From NCBI GenBank assembly GCA_937910695.1, contig CALEMW010000029.1, forward strand, positions 1 through 56,407: a stretch of DNA of 56,407 nucleotides, written 5' to 3'. Made by a program: the position numbers and the translations under genes. Source of the stretch: an uncultured bacterium. Lineage in GTDB: Bacteria > Krumholzibacteriota > Krumholzibacteriia > LZORAL124-64-63. Below, piece after piece: positions 43,392 to 51,744 of the stretch. The number at the start of each line of letters is the position of its first letter. The stretch's first letter is position 1. The notes beneath the pieces are model-generated. The model saw nothing but the letters and a program-made list of their open reading frames with translations. It ran no database searches and was not told the DNA's origin.

Positions 43392-44765
43392 ATGTCCTCG
43401 TCCCGACGCCTACTGATCGCCCTCGTCACCCTCGTGATGCTGATGCTCGTCGCCGGATGCAGCGATCGGGACCCCTCCAGCCTCGCCATCGCCCGGGCGA
43501 ACATCGATCCCCTGGTCTTCGGCGATGCCTTCGGCGGCGATGTCTACCCCCAGCCCTTCGGCGGCACCTATTACGAAGCCTTGAGCATCGACACCGACAA
43601 CGCCCAGAGCGGCAGCGCGTCCGTCAAGGTCATCATCCCCGGTAATAACTCGGCTCTGGGCGGCTACGCCGGCGGCGTCTTCACCTCGGTCGGCGCCCGC
43701 GACCTGGCCGACTTCAACGCCCTGACGTTCTACGCCCGCTCGAGCATCAACTCCACACTCAACGAGGCGGGCTTCGGCAACGACAACACCGGCACCTCGC
43801 TCTTCTCCGTCAGCCGCCTTGGCATTCCCCTGACGACCGACTGGACCTTCGTGGTGATCCCCATCCCCAACTCCTCCCGGCTGATCGCCGAACGCGGGCT
43901 CTTCACCTACTCCGAAGGCTTCGAGCCCCAGAGCTCCCAGGGTCACACCCTGTGGTTCGACGAGGTCCGCTTCTCGAATCTCAGCAACATCACGAACACC
44001 CGGGGGATCATGCCCGCGCTGACCAAAGAGTACTTCGTGGGCGCCAAAGCACGTCTGACCACCTCTACGACCTTCGAGATCGACGGCGCCGACGTGACCG
44101 TCGGCCATTCGCACAACTACTTCGACTTCCAGTCGACGAACGCCGCCGTCGCCAACGTTGTCGACGGCGAAGTCCAGGTCGTCGGTGTGGGCGACGCGAT
44201 CATTTCCGCCACCCTGGCAGGCGAGCCCGTCGAGGGCTCCGTCACCTTGACCGGACACCAGGGACCGGCGGCTCCGGCCCCCGCACCTACCCATAACGCC
44301 GCCGACGTCGTGTGCCTATTCAGCGACACCTACACCAATACGCCGGTCAGCACCTGGGCCGCCAACTGGCAATGGTCGACCGCCGAGGCCGCCGATTTCG
44401 ACATCGGCGACGAGACCGCCATCATGTACACATCCCTCAATTTCTGCGGGGTGGACTTCAAGGCGAACACCATCGACATTTCCGACATGACCCATATGCA
44501 CGTGGACGTGTTCGTCCCCGAGGGCACGAACTTCCGGGTCAAGATCATCGCATTCAACGCCGACAACGGCGGCATCGTCGGCCAGCGGGAACTGACCTTC
44601 GACGCCGACTCGACTCCGGCCCTGCAGCTGGGCGCCTGGACATCCCTCGAGATCCCGATGGAGGACTTCGCCTTTACATCGTCCCTCGAGCACGTCGGCC
44701 AGCTCTCATTCAGCACGCTCGATGCGACCCTCGTCTTGGTGGACAACGTCTACTGGCACCGGTAG
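43392..44765 (+). CDS. surface-glycan-binding-like lipoprotein, two beta-sandwiches and an Ig-like middle
   Basis: 457 residues. Lipobox LVAGC with Cys23. Two jelly-roll-like regions (about 30-195 and 310-457) flank a bacterial Ig-like segment (about 205-295, FEIDGADVTVGHSHNYFDFQSTNAAVANVVDGEVQ). Both outer regions have the late W/F-D-N/E-V pattern seen in carbohydrate-binding modules (LWFDEVRF, LVDNVYWHR). Order and context resemble surface glycan-binding proteins of Bacteroidota laminarin loci, although no SusC/SusD pair is present. The ATG at 43392 follows GGAGGT. The ROK gene follows after 64 bases. Confidence 0.78.
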   Translation: MSSSRRLLIALVTLVMLMLVAGCSDRDPSSLAIARANIDPLVFGDAFGGDVYPQPFGGTYYEALSIDTDNAQSGSASVKVIIPGNNSALGGYAGGVFTSVGARDLADFNALTFYARSSINSTLNEAGFGNDNTGTSLFSVSRLGIPLTTDWTFVVIPIPNSSRLIAERGLFTYSEGFEPQSSQGHTLWFDEVRFSNLSNITNTRGIMPALTKEYFVGAKARLTTSTTFEIDGADVTVGHSHNYFDFQSTNAAVANVVDGEVQVVGVGDAIISATLAGEPVEGSVTLTGHQGPAAPAPAPTHNAADVVCLFSDTYTNTPVSTWAANWQWSTAEAADFDIGDETAIMYTSLNFCGVDFKANTIDISDMTHMHVDVFVPEGTNFRVKIIAFNADNGGIVGQRELTFDADSTPALQLGAWTSLEIPMEDFAFTSSLEHVGQLSFSTLDATLVLVDNVYWHR

Positions 44766-44829
44766 GATCTTCGCCCGCCACCAGCGGGCACGGCGCGGAG
44801 CCCGGCCACCGACCGAGAAAGACGACCGG

Positions 44830-46086
44830 ATGATGAACGACAACCTGACGAGAAAAGGCCTGCGGCGCGCTGATCCCAGCCGTCCGCGTCCCCTGAGCGA
44901 TGCCGTCCTCCACCTGATCTGGTCCGAGCAGCGGATCTCGCGGGCGGAGATCGCACGCCTGGCGGGGCTGTCCCGCTCCACCGTTTCGGAGATCATCAAC
45001 GAGATCCTGCCTACGGGCCTGGTCCGCGAGATCGGCGAAGGCCCCTCCCGCGGCGGCCGACGCCCCATCGTGCTTGAATTCCAGGATGACGCCTGTGTGA
45101 TCCTCGGAATCGAGATGGGCGGCGCCCACGTGGCAGTGGCGGCCACGGACCTGCGGGGACGCGTGTTGGCCTGGGGGTCCCGGGAGCATCATGTCCGCAA
45201 GGATCCGCAAGGGACACGTGCGATCATCGGCGATCTCTGCCGGATCAACCTCGGCCATCCGTCGGTCGCCGGCCGCCCCCTGGTCGGAATCGGCGTGGCT
45301 GTACCAAGTCCAGTGAACCCGTCGGCCACAGACCAGCTTTCGACCGTGGTCATGCCGTCTTGGGAAGGACGCCTCGGCCTCGACGATCTCGCAGCCGAAC
45401 TCGGTGCTCCCATCCTCGTGGACAACGACGCCAACCTGGGCGCCCTCGCAGAACGCTGGTGGGGAGCGGGCCAGGAGGTCGATCACCTCGCCTACATCAA
45501 GGTGGCAACGGGCATCGGCTCCGGGCATGTCATCAACGGAGACATTTACCGCGGCGCCACAGGCGTGGCTGGAGAAATCGGCCACCTGGCCATCGATCCC
45601 CAGGGAGAGCCCTGCATCTGCGGCCTCAAGGGCTGTCTGGTGACCTTCGTCGGTGCTCACGCCCTGGAACAACGAGCCCTCGAGCTGGCACCGGACCATC
45701 ACGACACCACCCTCGACACCGGGGCGATCACCATCCGCAAGATCGAGGACGCAGCCCTCGCCGGCGACCCCCTCGCCCTGAAGGTGATCGGCGAAGCGGC
45801 CGAACACCTCGGCACCGCCATCGCCGGTCTGCTGAACGTGATGAACCCTTCGATGGTCGTGCTGGGAGGTGATCTGTCCCGCCTCGGCGAGCTTATCCTC
45901 GCCCCGTTGCGTCGGACCATCCGCAATCGCACGCTGGTGACCTCGGTGGCGGCTGCCGAGATCCTCGTCAGCGAACTCGGGCACAAGTCGGTCGCCGTCG
46001 GTGCGGCCACCATGGTGCTCAAGGCGGCCCTGGAGGACTCGCATCTCTTTCCCGTCATCGCCGCCTCAGGAGACGCCGCTTCATGA
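44830..46086 (+). CDS. ROK-family transcriptional regulator (NagC/XylR-like)
   Basis: 418 residues. The N-terminal winged helix (about 18-72: LIWSEQRISRAEIARLAGLSRSTVSEIINEIL) binds DNA. The sugar-kinase-like ROK domain has LGIEMGGAHVAVAATD, VDNDANLGALAE, GEIGHLAID and the zinc motif PCICGLKGCL (Cys262, Cys264, Cys269). NagC-type ROK repressors leave DNA when a sugar or sugar phosphate binds. The sugar here is probably glucose or a gluco-oligosaccharide. Start ATG at 44830 or 44833. It shares a 4-base overlap with the GH16 lipoprotein gene. Confidence 0.93.
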   Translation: MMNDNLTRKGLRRADPSRPRPLSDAVLHLIWSEQRISRAEIARLAGLSRSTVSEIINEILPTGLVREIGEGPSRGGRRPIVLEFQDDACVILGIEMGGAHVAVAATDLRGRVLAWGSREHHVRKDPQGTRAIIGDLCRINLGHPSVAGRPLVGIGVAVPSPVNPSATDQLSTVVMPSWEGRLGLDDLAAELGAPILVDNDANLGALAERWWGAGQEVDHLAYIKVATGIGSGHVINGDIYRGATGVAGEIGHLAIDPQGEPCICGLKGCLVTFVGAHALEQRALELAPDHHDTTLDTGAITIRKIEDAALAGDPLALKVIGEAAEHLGTAIAGLLNVMNPSMVVLGGDLSRLGELILAPLRRTIRNRTLVTSVAAAEILVSELGHKSVAVGAATMVLKAALEDSHLFPVIAASGDAAS

Positions 46087-46892
46087 TGCGATTCGTCACC
46101 ACTCCGACCCTTGTGTTGATCCTGGCCGTCACCGCCGGCTGCGGTGAAGAGACGCCCACCGAACAGATCGGCATCATCTGGCAGGACGAATTCGAGGGCC
46201 CCGCCGGCCAGTTGCCCGATACCGAAAAGTGGCGCTTCGACGTCGGCACCGACTGGGGCAACCTGCAGCTCGAGTACGACACCAACAGAGCCACCAACGT
46301 GAGCCTCGACGGCGAGGGACATCTCGCGATCACCGCCCGCGTGGAGGATTACCAGGGGCAGGCCTATACCTCCGGCCGCATCAAGACCAAGGATCTGTTC
46401 CAGCAGACCTACGGCCGCTTCGAGGCGAGGATCAAGCTGCCCGTAGGCCAAGGCATCTGGCCGGCGTTCTGGATGCTGGGCAGCGACATCGGCGAGGTGG
46501 GCTGGCCCGAGTGCGGCGAGATCGACATCATGGAGTTCCTCGGCCAGGACCCCCGCAGCATCTACGGGTCCATCCACGGACCAGGCCACGCCGGGAACAA
46601 CGCCATCACCCAGCGTCACCAGATCGCCCAGGGCGGCTTCCAGTTCGGGTTCCACGTGTTCGGCGTGGAGTGGAACGCCACCTCGATCACCTGGGACATC
46701 GACGGCTTCATCTTCCACACCGTATCGTCAGACGATCTCTCCGGCGGCGCCCGCTGGGTCTACGACCATCCCTTCTTCATCCTGCTGAACGTGGCCGTCG
46801 GGGGCCGCTGGCCGGGCTCGCCGGACGAGACCACCGAGTTTCCCCAGACCATGCTCGTGGACTGGGTGCGGGTCCACGGCGTCCTCCCCTGA
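46083..46892 (+). CDS. GH16 beta-glucanase lipoprotein
   Basis: 269 residues: lipobox AVTAGC (Cys20), then one GH16 domain with GEIDIMEFLG: nucleophile Glu146, Asp148, acid/base Glu151. WQDEFEG at the start and WPAFWMLG are typical for laminarinase-like members (endo-beta-1,3-glucanase). The lipid anchor suggests attack on oligosaccharides at the membrane surface. It completes the lipoprotein-ROK-GH16 operon; a hairpin follows. Confidence 0.94.
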   Translation: MMRFVTTPTLVLILAVTAGCGEETPTEQIGIIWQDEFEGPAGQLPDTEKWRFDVGTDWGNLQLEYDTNRATNVSLDGEGHLAITARVEDYQGQAYTSGRIKTKDLFQQTYGRFEARIKLPVGQGIWPAFWMLGSDIGEVGWPECGEIDIMEFLGQDPRSIYGSIHGPGHAGNNAITQRHQIAQGGFQFGFHVFGVEWNATSITWDIDGFIFHTVSSDDLSGGARWVYDHPFFILLNVAVGGRWPGSPDETTEFPQTMLVDWVRVHGVLP

Positions 46893-46915
46893 TCTCCCCA
46901 GTACTCTACGAAACA

Positions 46916-46940
46916 CGGCCCGGTCGAGAAGACCGGGCCG
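46916..46940. terminator. hairpin between convergent GH16 and fusion genes
   Basis: A perfect 10-bp stem, CGGCCCGGTC with GACCGGGCCG, around GAGAA, 24 bases after the GH16 stop and 25 from the stop of the convergent gene. Confidence 0.7.
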
Positions 46941-46964
46941 CGTTGTCGGATCCTCAGCGGATGA

Positions 46965-49900
46965 CTACTGAAGGACCATGTGGATGTAGCTCCTGATTTC
47001 CCACTCCCGCCCCTCATCCAAACCTTCCGGGTACAGCTCGTACTGCGCAGGCTCGGCCGCGCCCACGGGGCTGTAGCGGTTGGAATATCGGTCCAGGGTG
47101 CGGTAGGTCGCCCGCACGCCGAAGCGGGTCTGGGGCAGACCGAGCCAGCCGGGACGGCCCAGGTTGTAGGACAGGTCGGCCATCACCTGCATGGGATACG
47201 TCAGGTTGTGGTCGCGATGGTAGTCGTAGGAGCCCCAGTCGTTGAACTTCAACGACCCCGAGAGGGCGATGGAGGGCCACACGATCTTCGTGTCCACGCC
47301 GCCGCGCTTGACCAGGCGGTCGTTGTCGCCGTTGGGCTCGGCCGTACCGTAGTAGAGGTGCGTGAGGGAGCGGACGTCGTCGCCCAGGCGCTTGATCACG
47401 CGGGCCCGCACCTCCCAGAGGTCCCGGGCCGGCGTGTTGCCGGGGAAGGCGTACACTTCGCTGGTATCGGAAATGAACAGCCGCGCGTCGGCCGTGGTGT
47501 GGTGACGCATCGCCACGAAGCTCAGGCTGGCGGCCAGGTCGGCGTCCTCGCGCTGGTCGTTGTCCCAGGCCCACATCCAGGTGGCCGGCGTGGGGTCGTA
47601 GACCAGCATCAGCTCGCCGGCGGTGGTCTCGCGGTTCCAGATCACGGCGAAGGGATCGTCGATCCAGTTGCGCGTGTGGCCGGGAGTGCCGGCGAGGTCG
47701 TCGGAGTGGGGCATGGGCCCCACGACGGGCTTCTGCCACAGCAGGTTGGGGCCGATCTGCCAGTCCCCGCCCACCCCCACGGCCACGCCCGTGATGGCGT
47801 TGACCTGGTTGCCCGAGCCGCTGTCCTTGAGGCTCCAGCCGGTGAACGTCGGGATCATGGTGGGACCTGCGTCGGCCACCAGGCCCATGTAGGCGCCCTG
47901 GCCGTACCAGTTCCAGCGGCCCTTCTGCCACATCAGCTTGCCCTTGAAGCCGAACGTGTCGGCGTCCTTGATCGTGTCCTCGCGGATGTCGCTGGGGCCG
48001 TAGGGGGCCGAGGCGTCGTCGAGCACCATCTGGAAGGTCTCGCCCACCCGGGGCCGGCCCGCCCAGAGCACGCCGCCCTCTGCGTCGAAGGGACCGATGC
48101 GCTTTTTCACCTGCAGAGAGGCCTTGTGATTCAGACGCACCGGGATGGCCACCGAGCTCGTGAGCTCGGTCTGCTCGGCGATGTCCTTCTGGTAGACGAA
48201 GGCCCAGTCCGCGCCGACCACGTTGCGGGTGTATTTCAGGAACACTGCGGGGTTGGCGCCCCACCACAGCTGCGGACCGAAGGCGGCCTTGAGGCCGAGC
48301 AGGCTCTTCTTGCCCTCGATCTCGAAACCGATGGGGGCCATGCCGTTGTAGATGTCCAGGTTCTCGCCGTAGTAGGCATCGCGGTACAGGCCGAAGAAGT
48401 CGCCCTGGTACTGCCAATGCAGATGGCCGGTGCGGTAGAAGGCGTCGAGCATGAACCAGCGGTCGTCCCAGTTCACAGATGCGTTGTACACGGCCACGCG
48501 GTTGAGCGAGTTGTCGGTGAACTCCTCGCCTTCGGCGTCGATCAGCTGCCGCGAACGGCCGCGGTTCTCGTAGAAGATCTCGTCGATGCGGTTCTCTGCC
48601 ACGCGCCCCAGCACGTTCATGGTCATGCGGCCGACGACCGCGTCGCTGGGCTTGGCCTCGATGTCCACGTAGAACGACTGACCCTGGTCGAAGCCGCGGT
48701 AGGCGGGCGAGCCGCCGCCGGCGACGGGAGCGTCGGGCGTGGTGATGTTCTTGCCGCCGGTGCTGTAGGTCTCGAGCTCCATGCGCATGCCCGACACCCG
48801 GACCTTCGTGGCGTTGCGCGCCGCGAGGGTGGCCGCGTCGCCGCGGGCGGCGAGGACGCCCGCCATGGGCGTGATGGCCGCGAAGTGCCGGCGGATGACC
48901 GCCTTGTCCGTGGTCGAAGCGTAGGGATCGAGGCGGAACGCGTCGCGCAGGGCGTAGTAGGCGGCGCGGGGATACACGTCGTAGACACCGCTGATGTCCG
49001 AGAAGCCCTTGGCGCAGATGCCCCACCACTCCTCGTTCATGTTGTTGTCGCCCTCGCTGTAGTCGTCGGGGTAGCCGGCGTTGGGCCACGAGGCGTTGGT
49101 GTCGTGGATGTCCAGGCGCTCCTCCTGGCGGAACTTCCACCAGCCGTCGCTCCACTGGAAGATCAGGCCGCCCACGGCGTTGCCCACGCCGCCCTTGCCC
49201 GCGGACTGCTCGTAGATCTCGCGCCACTGGCCGAGCAGGAACTTGGCCTGGGTCGGCTGGTCCTCGGTCATGGTCACGGCGTTGAAGGCGTCGGCGCCGA
49301 ACTCGGTGAACATGGTGGGCACGCCCAGCTTGTCCTTGACGACCTGGAAGAAGTCGCGGGCCGAGATGCCGCGGTACACGTTGGAGCCGAACACGTCCAA
49401 CCCGACGCATTCCTCGGCGATGATGTCGATGTACTGCAGGTCGCCGTTGGCCATGCACACGGGCCGGTCGGGGTCGAGCCGCTTGATGTCGGCGATGACC
49501 TCGCCGAACAGGGAGTACAGATGCCGGGCCCGGGCCTCGTTGCGCTCGCCCTCGGGCAGGGCCTCGATCTCGAAGGACGACCACGACAGCCCGTAGTTGT
49601 TCTCGTTGCCGAGCAGCCACATCAGCATGCCGGGGGTGCCCTCGAATTCCTTGACGAGAGCCGTGATCTCGCCCTTGAGCTGCGCCCGCACCCTGGGATC
49701 GCTGTAGTCGGTGTTCGGGAGCCACACGCCGTCGAGCGTCAACCCGTAGCGGCCGACGGTGTGGTTGATCATCGTGTAGATGCCGTAGGTCTCGTACACG
49801 TACTGCACCCACCGCGGCGGCATGCCCACGTAGTGGCGGATCACGTTCACACCCATGCCCTGGAGCAGCGGCATCTCCTTGGCCAGCGCCGCCTTGATCA

Positions 49901-50150
49901 TCTCGTCGGGCTGCGACCAGAAGGCGTAGCTGTAGTTCTGCCCGATGGGCATGTACCCCCAGTTCATCCCGAAGACCATGAAGTCGCGGCCGTCCACCTG
50001 GAGGCGGGAGCCGCTTCCATCGGTCACGATTTCCACGTCCGGAGCCACGGCGGCGGCCGCCGATGCGAGCAACAGGAACGACAGGACCAGGACCCAGGGC
50101 AGGGCCCTCCGTCCGGTGCGGCGGAAGCTAGTTTCGGGAATCGAATACAC
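46965..50150 (-). CDS. clan GH-A glycosidase fused to an outer-membrane beta-barrel
   Basis: 1061 residues. A signal peptide (about 1-34: LPWVLVLSFLLLASAAAA) is followed by a TIM-barrel-like domain (about 38-415). GNENN at 181-185 offers the acid/base Glu183 and TEFG the nucleophile Glu283, spaced as in clan GH-A. It resembles GH2/GH5-type barrels; I cannot fix the family. Residues 470-1061 alternate strands rich in aromatics and short turns (KYTRNVVGADWAFVYQ, GRWNWYGQGAYMGL, LWEVRARVIKRLGDD) as in outer-membrane barrels. The start is GTG at 50150, six bases after GAGGAG and inside the end of the GH1 gene; upstream residues of the longer frame belong to the GH1 shadow. It shares an operon with the GH1 gene. 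Confidence 0.85.
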   Translation of the reverse strand: MYSIPETSFRRTGRRALPWVLVLSFLLLASAAAAVAPDVEIVTDGSGSRLQVDGRDFMVFGMNWGYMPIGQNYSYAFWSQPDEMIKAALAKEMPLLQGMGVNVIRHYVGMPPRWVQYVYETYGIYTMINHTVGRYGLTLDGVWLPNTDYSDPRVRAQLKGEITALVKEFEGTPGMLMWLLGNENNYGLSWSSFEIEALPEGERNEARARHLYSLFGEVIADIKRLDPDRPVCMANGDLQYIDIIAEECVGLDVFGSNVYRGISARDFFQVVKDKLGVPTMFTEFGADAFNAVTMTEDQPTQAKFLLGQWREIYEQSAGKGGVGNAVGGLIFQWSDGWWKFRQEERLDIHDTNASWPNAGYPDDYSEGDNNMNEEWWGICAKGFSDISGVYDVYPRAAYYALRDAFRLDPYASTTDKAVIRRHFAAITPMAGVLAARGDAATLAARNATKVRVSGMRMELETYSTGGKNITTPDAPVAGGGSPAYRGFDQGQSFYVDIEAKPSDAVVGRMTMNVLGRVAENRIDEIFYENRGRSRQLIDAEGEEFTDNSLNRVAVYNASVNWDDRWFMLDAFYRTGHLHWQYQGDFFGLYRDAYYGENLDIYNGMAPIGFEIEGKKSLLGLKAAFGPQLWWGANPAVFLKYTRNVVGADWAFVYQKDIAEQTELTSSVAIPVRLNHKASLQVKKRIGPFDAEGGVLWAGRPRVGETFQMVLDDASAPYGPSDIREDTIKDADTFGFKGKLMWQKGRWNWYGQGAYMGLVADAGPTMIPTFTGWSLKDSGSGNQVNAITGVAVGVGGDWQIGPNLLWQKPVVGPMPHSDDLAGTPGHTRNWIDDPFAVIWNRETTAGELMLVYDPTPATWMWAWDNDQREDADLAASLSFVAMRHHTTADARLFISDTSEVYAFPGNTPARDLWEVRARVIKRLGDDVRSLTHLYYGTAEPNGDNDRLVKRGGVDTKIVWPSIALSGSLKFNDWGSYDYHRDHNLTYPMQVMADLSYNLGRPGWLGLPQTRFGVRATYRTLDRYSNRYSPVGAAEPAQYELYPEGLDEGREWEIRSYIHMVLQ

Positions 50151-51552
50151 GGGAGTCTCCTCGGGTTGAAGGAGTCGCGGCGGCGTCGACGGCGTTGGCC
50201 GCCACGGCATCGCGATACCAGTGGGCGCTGTTCTTGGGAGTGCGTTCACATGTGTCGAAATCGACCGCGACGAGGCCGAATTTCTTCTGATAGCCGTGGG
50301 CCCACTCGAAGTTGTCGAGCAGGGACCAGGCGAAGTAGCCGGCCAGAGGAACACCGTCGGCGATGGCGCGGCTGGCCGCCGACAAGTGCGTACGCAGATA
50401 ATCGATGCGACGCACGTCATCGATGAGGCCGTCCGGCCCAGGGGGGTCGTCGTAGGCCGCACCGTTCTCGGTGATGAAGATCTCCGGCGGGCCATACTCC
50501 CTATGGAGATGCAGCAACGTCTCATGGAGTCCTTCGGGGTGGACCTCCCAACCCATGTCGGTGAGCTCATGGTCGGGCGCGGCCTTCACGGCCTCGGGGC
50601 GACCGTCGACGTTCTGACTCATGATCACGCGGCTGTAGTAGTTCACGCCGAGAAAATCGATCGGCGTCGCGATCGCTGCGAGATCGCCCGCCTGGACGAA
50701 GTGCATCTCCGGTCCCTCGAGGTGGCCGCTGGCGATCCGGTCGGCCACCGCATCGGCGGGATAACGACCGCGGAAGAGCGGATCGAGGAACCACCGATTG
50801 AAGAACCCGTCGAACCAGCGGGCCGCATCGGTATCGCCATGGGAGTCTGTAGCAGGATGGGCCGGCGTATGGTTGTGGACGATGCCGATCTTCGCGCCCG
50901 GCACAGCATCACGAATGGCACGGACGGCGCGACCGTGGGCCAGCAGCAGATGATGGGCGACCCGCAGTCCTTCCGCCGGATCCTTGTGCCCCGGTGCATG
51001 GTGCCCTTCCTCGTGTCCGAGAACGGCAATGCACCAGGGCTCGTTGATGGTCGTCCAGTTGCGGACCCGATCGCCGAGCCGCCGCGTCACGACGTCGGCA
51101 TATTCGGCGAATGCGTCGACAACGGATCGCTCGCCCCAACCGCCGCGATCCTGGAGAGCCTGAGGCAGATCCCAGTGATAGAGAGTCGGGTAGGGTTCGA
51201 TGCCCGCTTCGAGCAAACCGTCAACAAGGGCGTCGTAGAAGTCCAGACCGGCTGCGTTGACCGCGCCGGTTCCGTTGGGCAGGATGCGTGGCCAGGCCAG
51301 CGAAAAGCGGTAGGCGTTGATGCCCAACCAACGCATCAGCTCGATGTCTTCGCGCCAACGATGAAAGTGATCACAGGCGACATCGGCGTGGGAACCGTCG
51401 GCGATGGCGCCGGGCGTATCGGCGTACCGGTCCCAGATCGACACGCCCCGCCCGCCCTCGTGACGGCCGCCTTCGATCTGGGGTGCCGATGTAGCCACAC
51501 CCCAGAGAAAGTTGTCGGGAAACGCGTACCTGGTCACCCCGGCTCTCCCCAT
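50128..51552 (-). CDS. bglA: GH1 beta-glucosidase
   Basis: 474 residues, usual GH1 length. FPDNFLWGVATSAPQIEG is the N-terminal signature; Glu171 in TTINEPW is the acid/base and Glu362 in FITENGA the nucleophile; WSLLDNFEWAHGYQKKFGLV closes the active site. No signal peptide, so it acts in the cytoplasm on imported gluco-oligosaccharides. The ATG at 51552 has a weak ribosome site; a GTG at 51537 has GGGGAG about nine bases upstream and is a real alternative. The 3' end overlaps the next gene by 23 bases. Confidence 0.95.
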   Translation of the reverse strand: MGRAGVTRYAFPDNFLWGVATSAPQIEGGRHEGGRGVSIWDRYADTPGAIADGSHADVACDHFHRWREDIELMRWLGINAYRFSLAWPRILPNGTGAVNAAGLDFYDALVDGLLEAGIEPYPTLYHWDLPQALQDRGGWGERSVVDAFAEYADVVTRRLGDRVRNWTTINEPWCIAVLGHEEGHHAPGHKDPAEGLRVAHHLLLAHGRAVRAIRDAVPGAKIGIVHNHTPAHPATDSHGDTDAARWFDGFFNRWFLDPLFRGRYPADAVADRIASGHLEGPEMHFVQAGDLAAIATPIDFLGVNYYSRVIMSQNVDGRPEAVKAAPDHELTDMGWEVHPEGLHETLLHLHREYGPPEIFITENGAAYDDPPGPDGLIDDVRRIDYLRTHLSAASRAIADGVPLAGYFAWSLLDNFEWAHGYQKKFGLVAVDFDTCERTPKNSAHWYRDAVAANAVDAAATPSTRGDSRVFDSRN

Positions 51553-51622
51553 CGTCGATTCCGTGATTCAAGGGTGATTCAGGGCCCCTGACGACGCCCT
51601 GACCAAACTCCTAAAAAACCTT

Positions 51623-51639
51623 TGTTCGGACTCCGAACA
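51623..51639. promoter_or_regulatory. palindromic operator in the divergent promoter region
   Basis: TGTTCGGACTCCGAACA is a perfect 8+1+8 palindrome. It lies between the GH1 gene (minus) and the secreted-protein gene (plus), just past a possible GH1 promoter (TTGACA on the minus strand at 51667-51662) and across the -35 region of a possible plus-strand promoter (TATGAT at 51646-51651). Confidence 0.7.
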
Positions 51640-51645
51640 TAGTGT

Positions 51646-51667
51646 ATGATTCTACAGGTCCTGTCAA
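51646..51667. promoter_or_regulatory. overlapping divergent promoter elements
   Basis: Plus strand: -10 TATGAT (51646-51651) with a weak TTGTTC 18 bases upstream, inside the palindrome. Minus strand: a perfect TTGACA (51667-51662), 17 bases, then CACTAT, a poor -10. One regulator bound at the palindrome would act on both. Confidence 0.45.
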
Positions 51668-51744
51668 GTGTCTCCCGACATCCGGATCGACGGCAAGCAC
51701 TGGCTTCGATCGCGAGGGAATTTCTCTAACGAGAGGTCGCTACC

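Noticed and set aside
43392-46892. SusC/SusD-type polysaccharide locus
   Set aside because: No TonB-dependent receptor or SusD-like lipoprotein is encoded; only the binding-lipoprotein and enzyme arrangement is similar.
46980-50426. 1148-codon open frame on the plus strand
   Set aside because: It is antisense to the fusion gene, is rich in Val/Gly/His/Arg repeats without any domain pattern, and is explained by the GC-rich codon use of the real gene.
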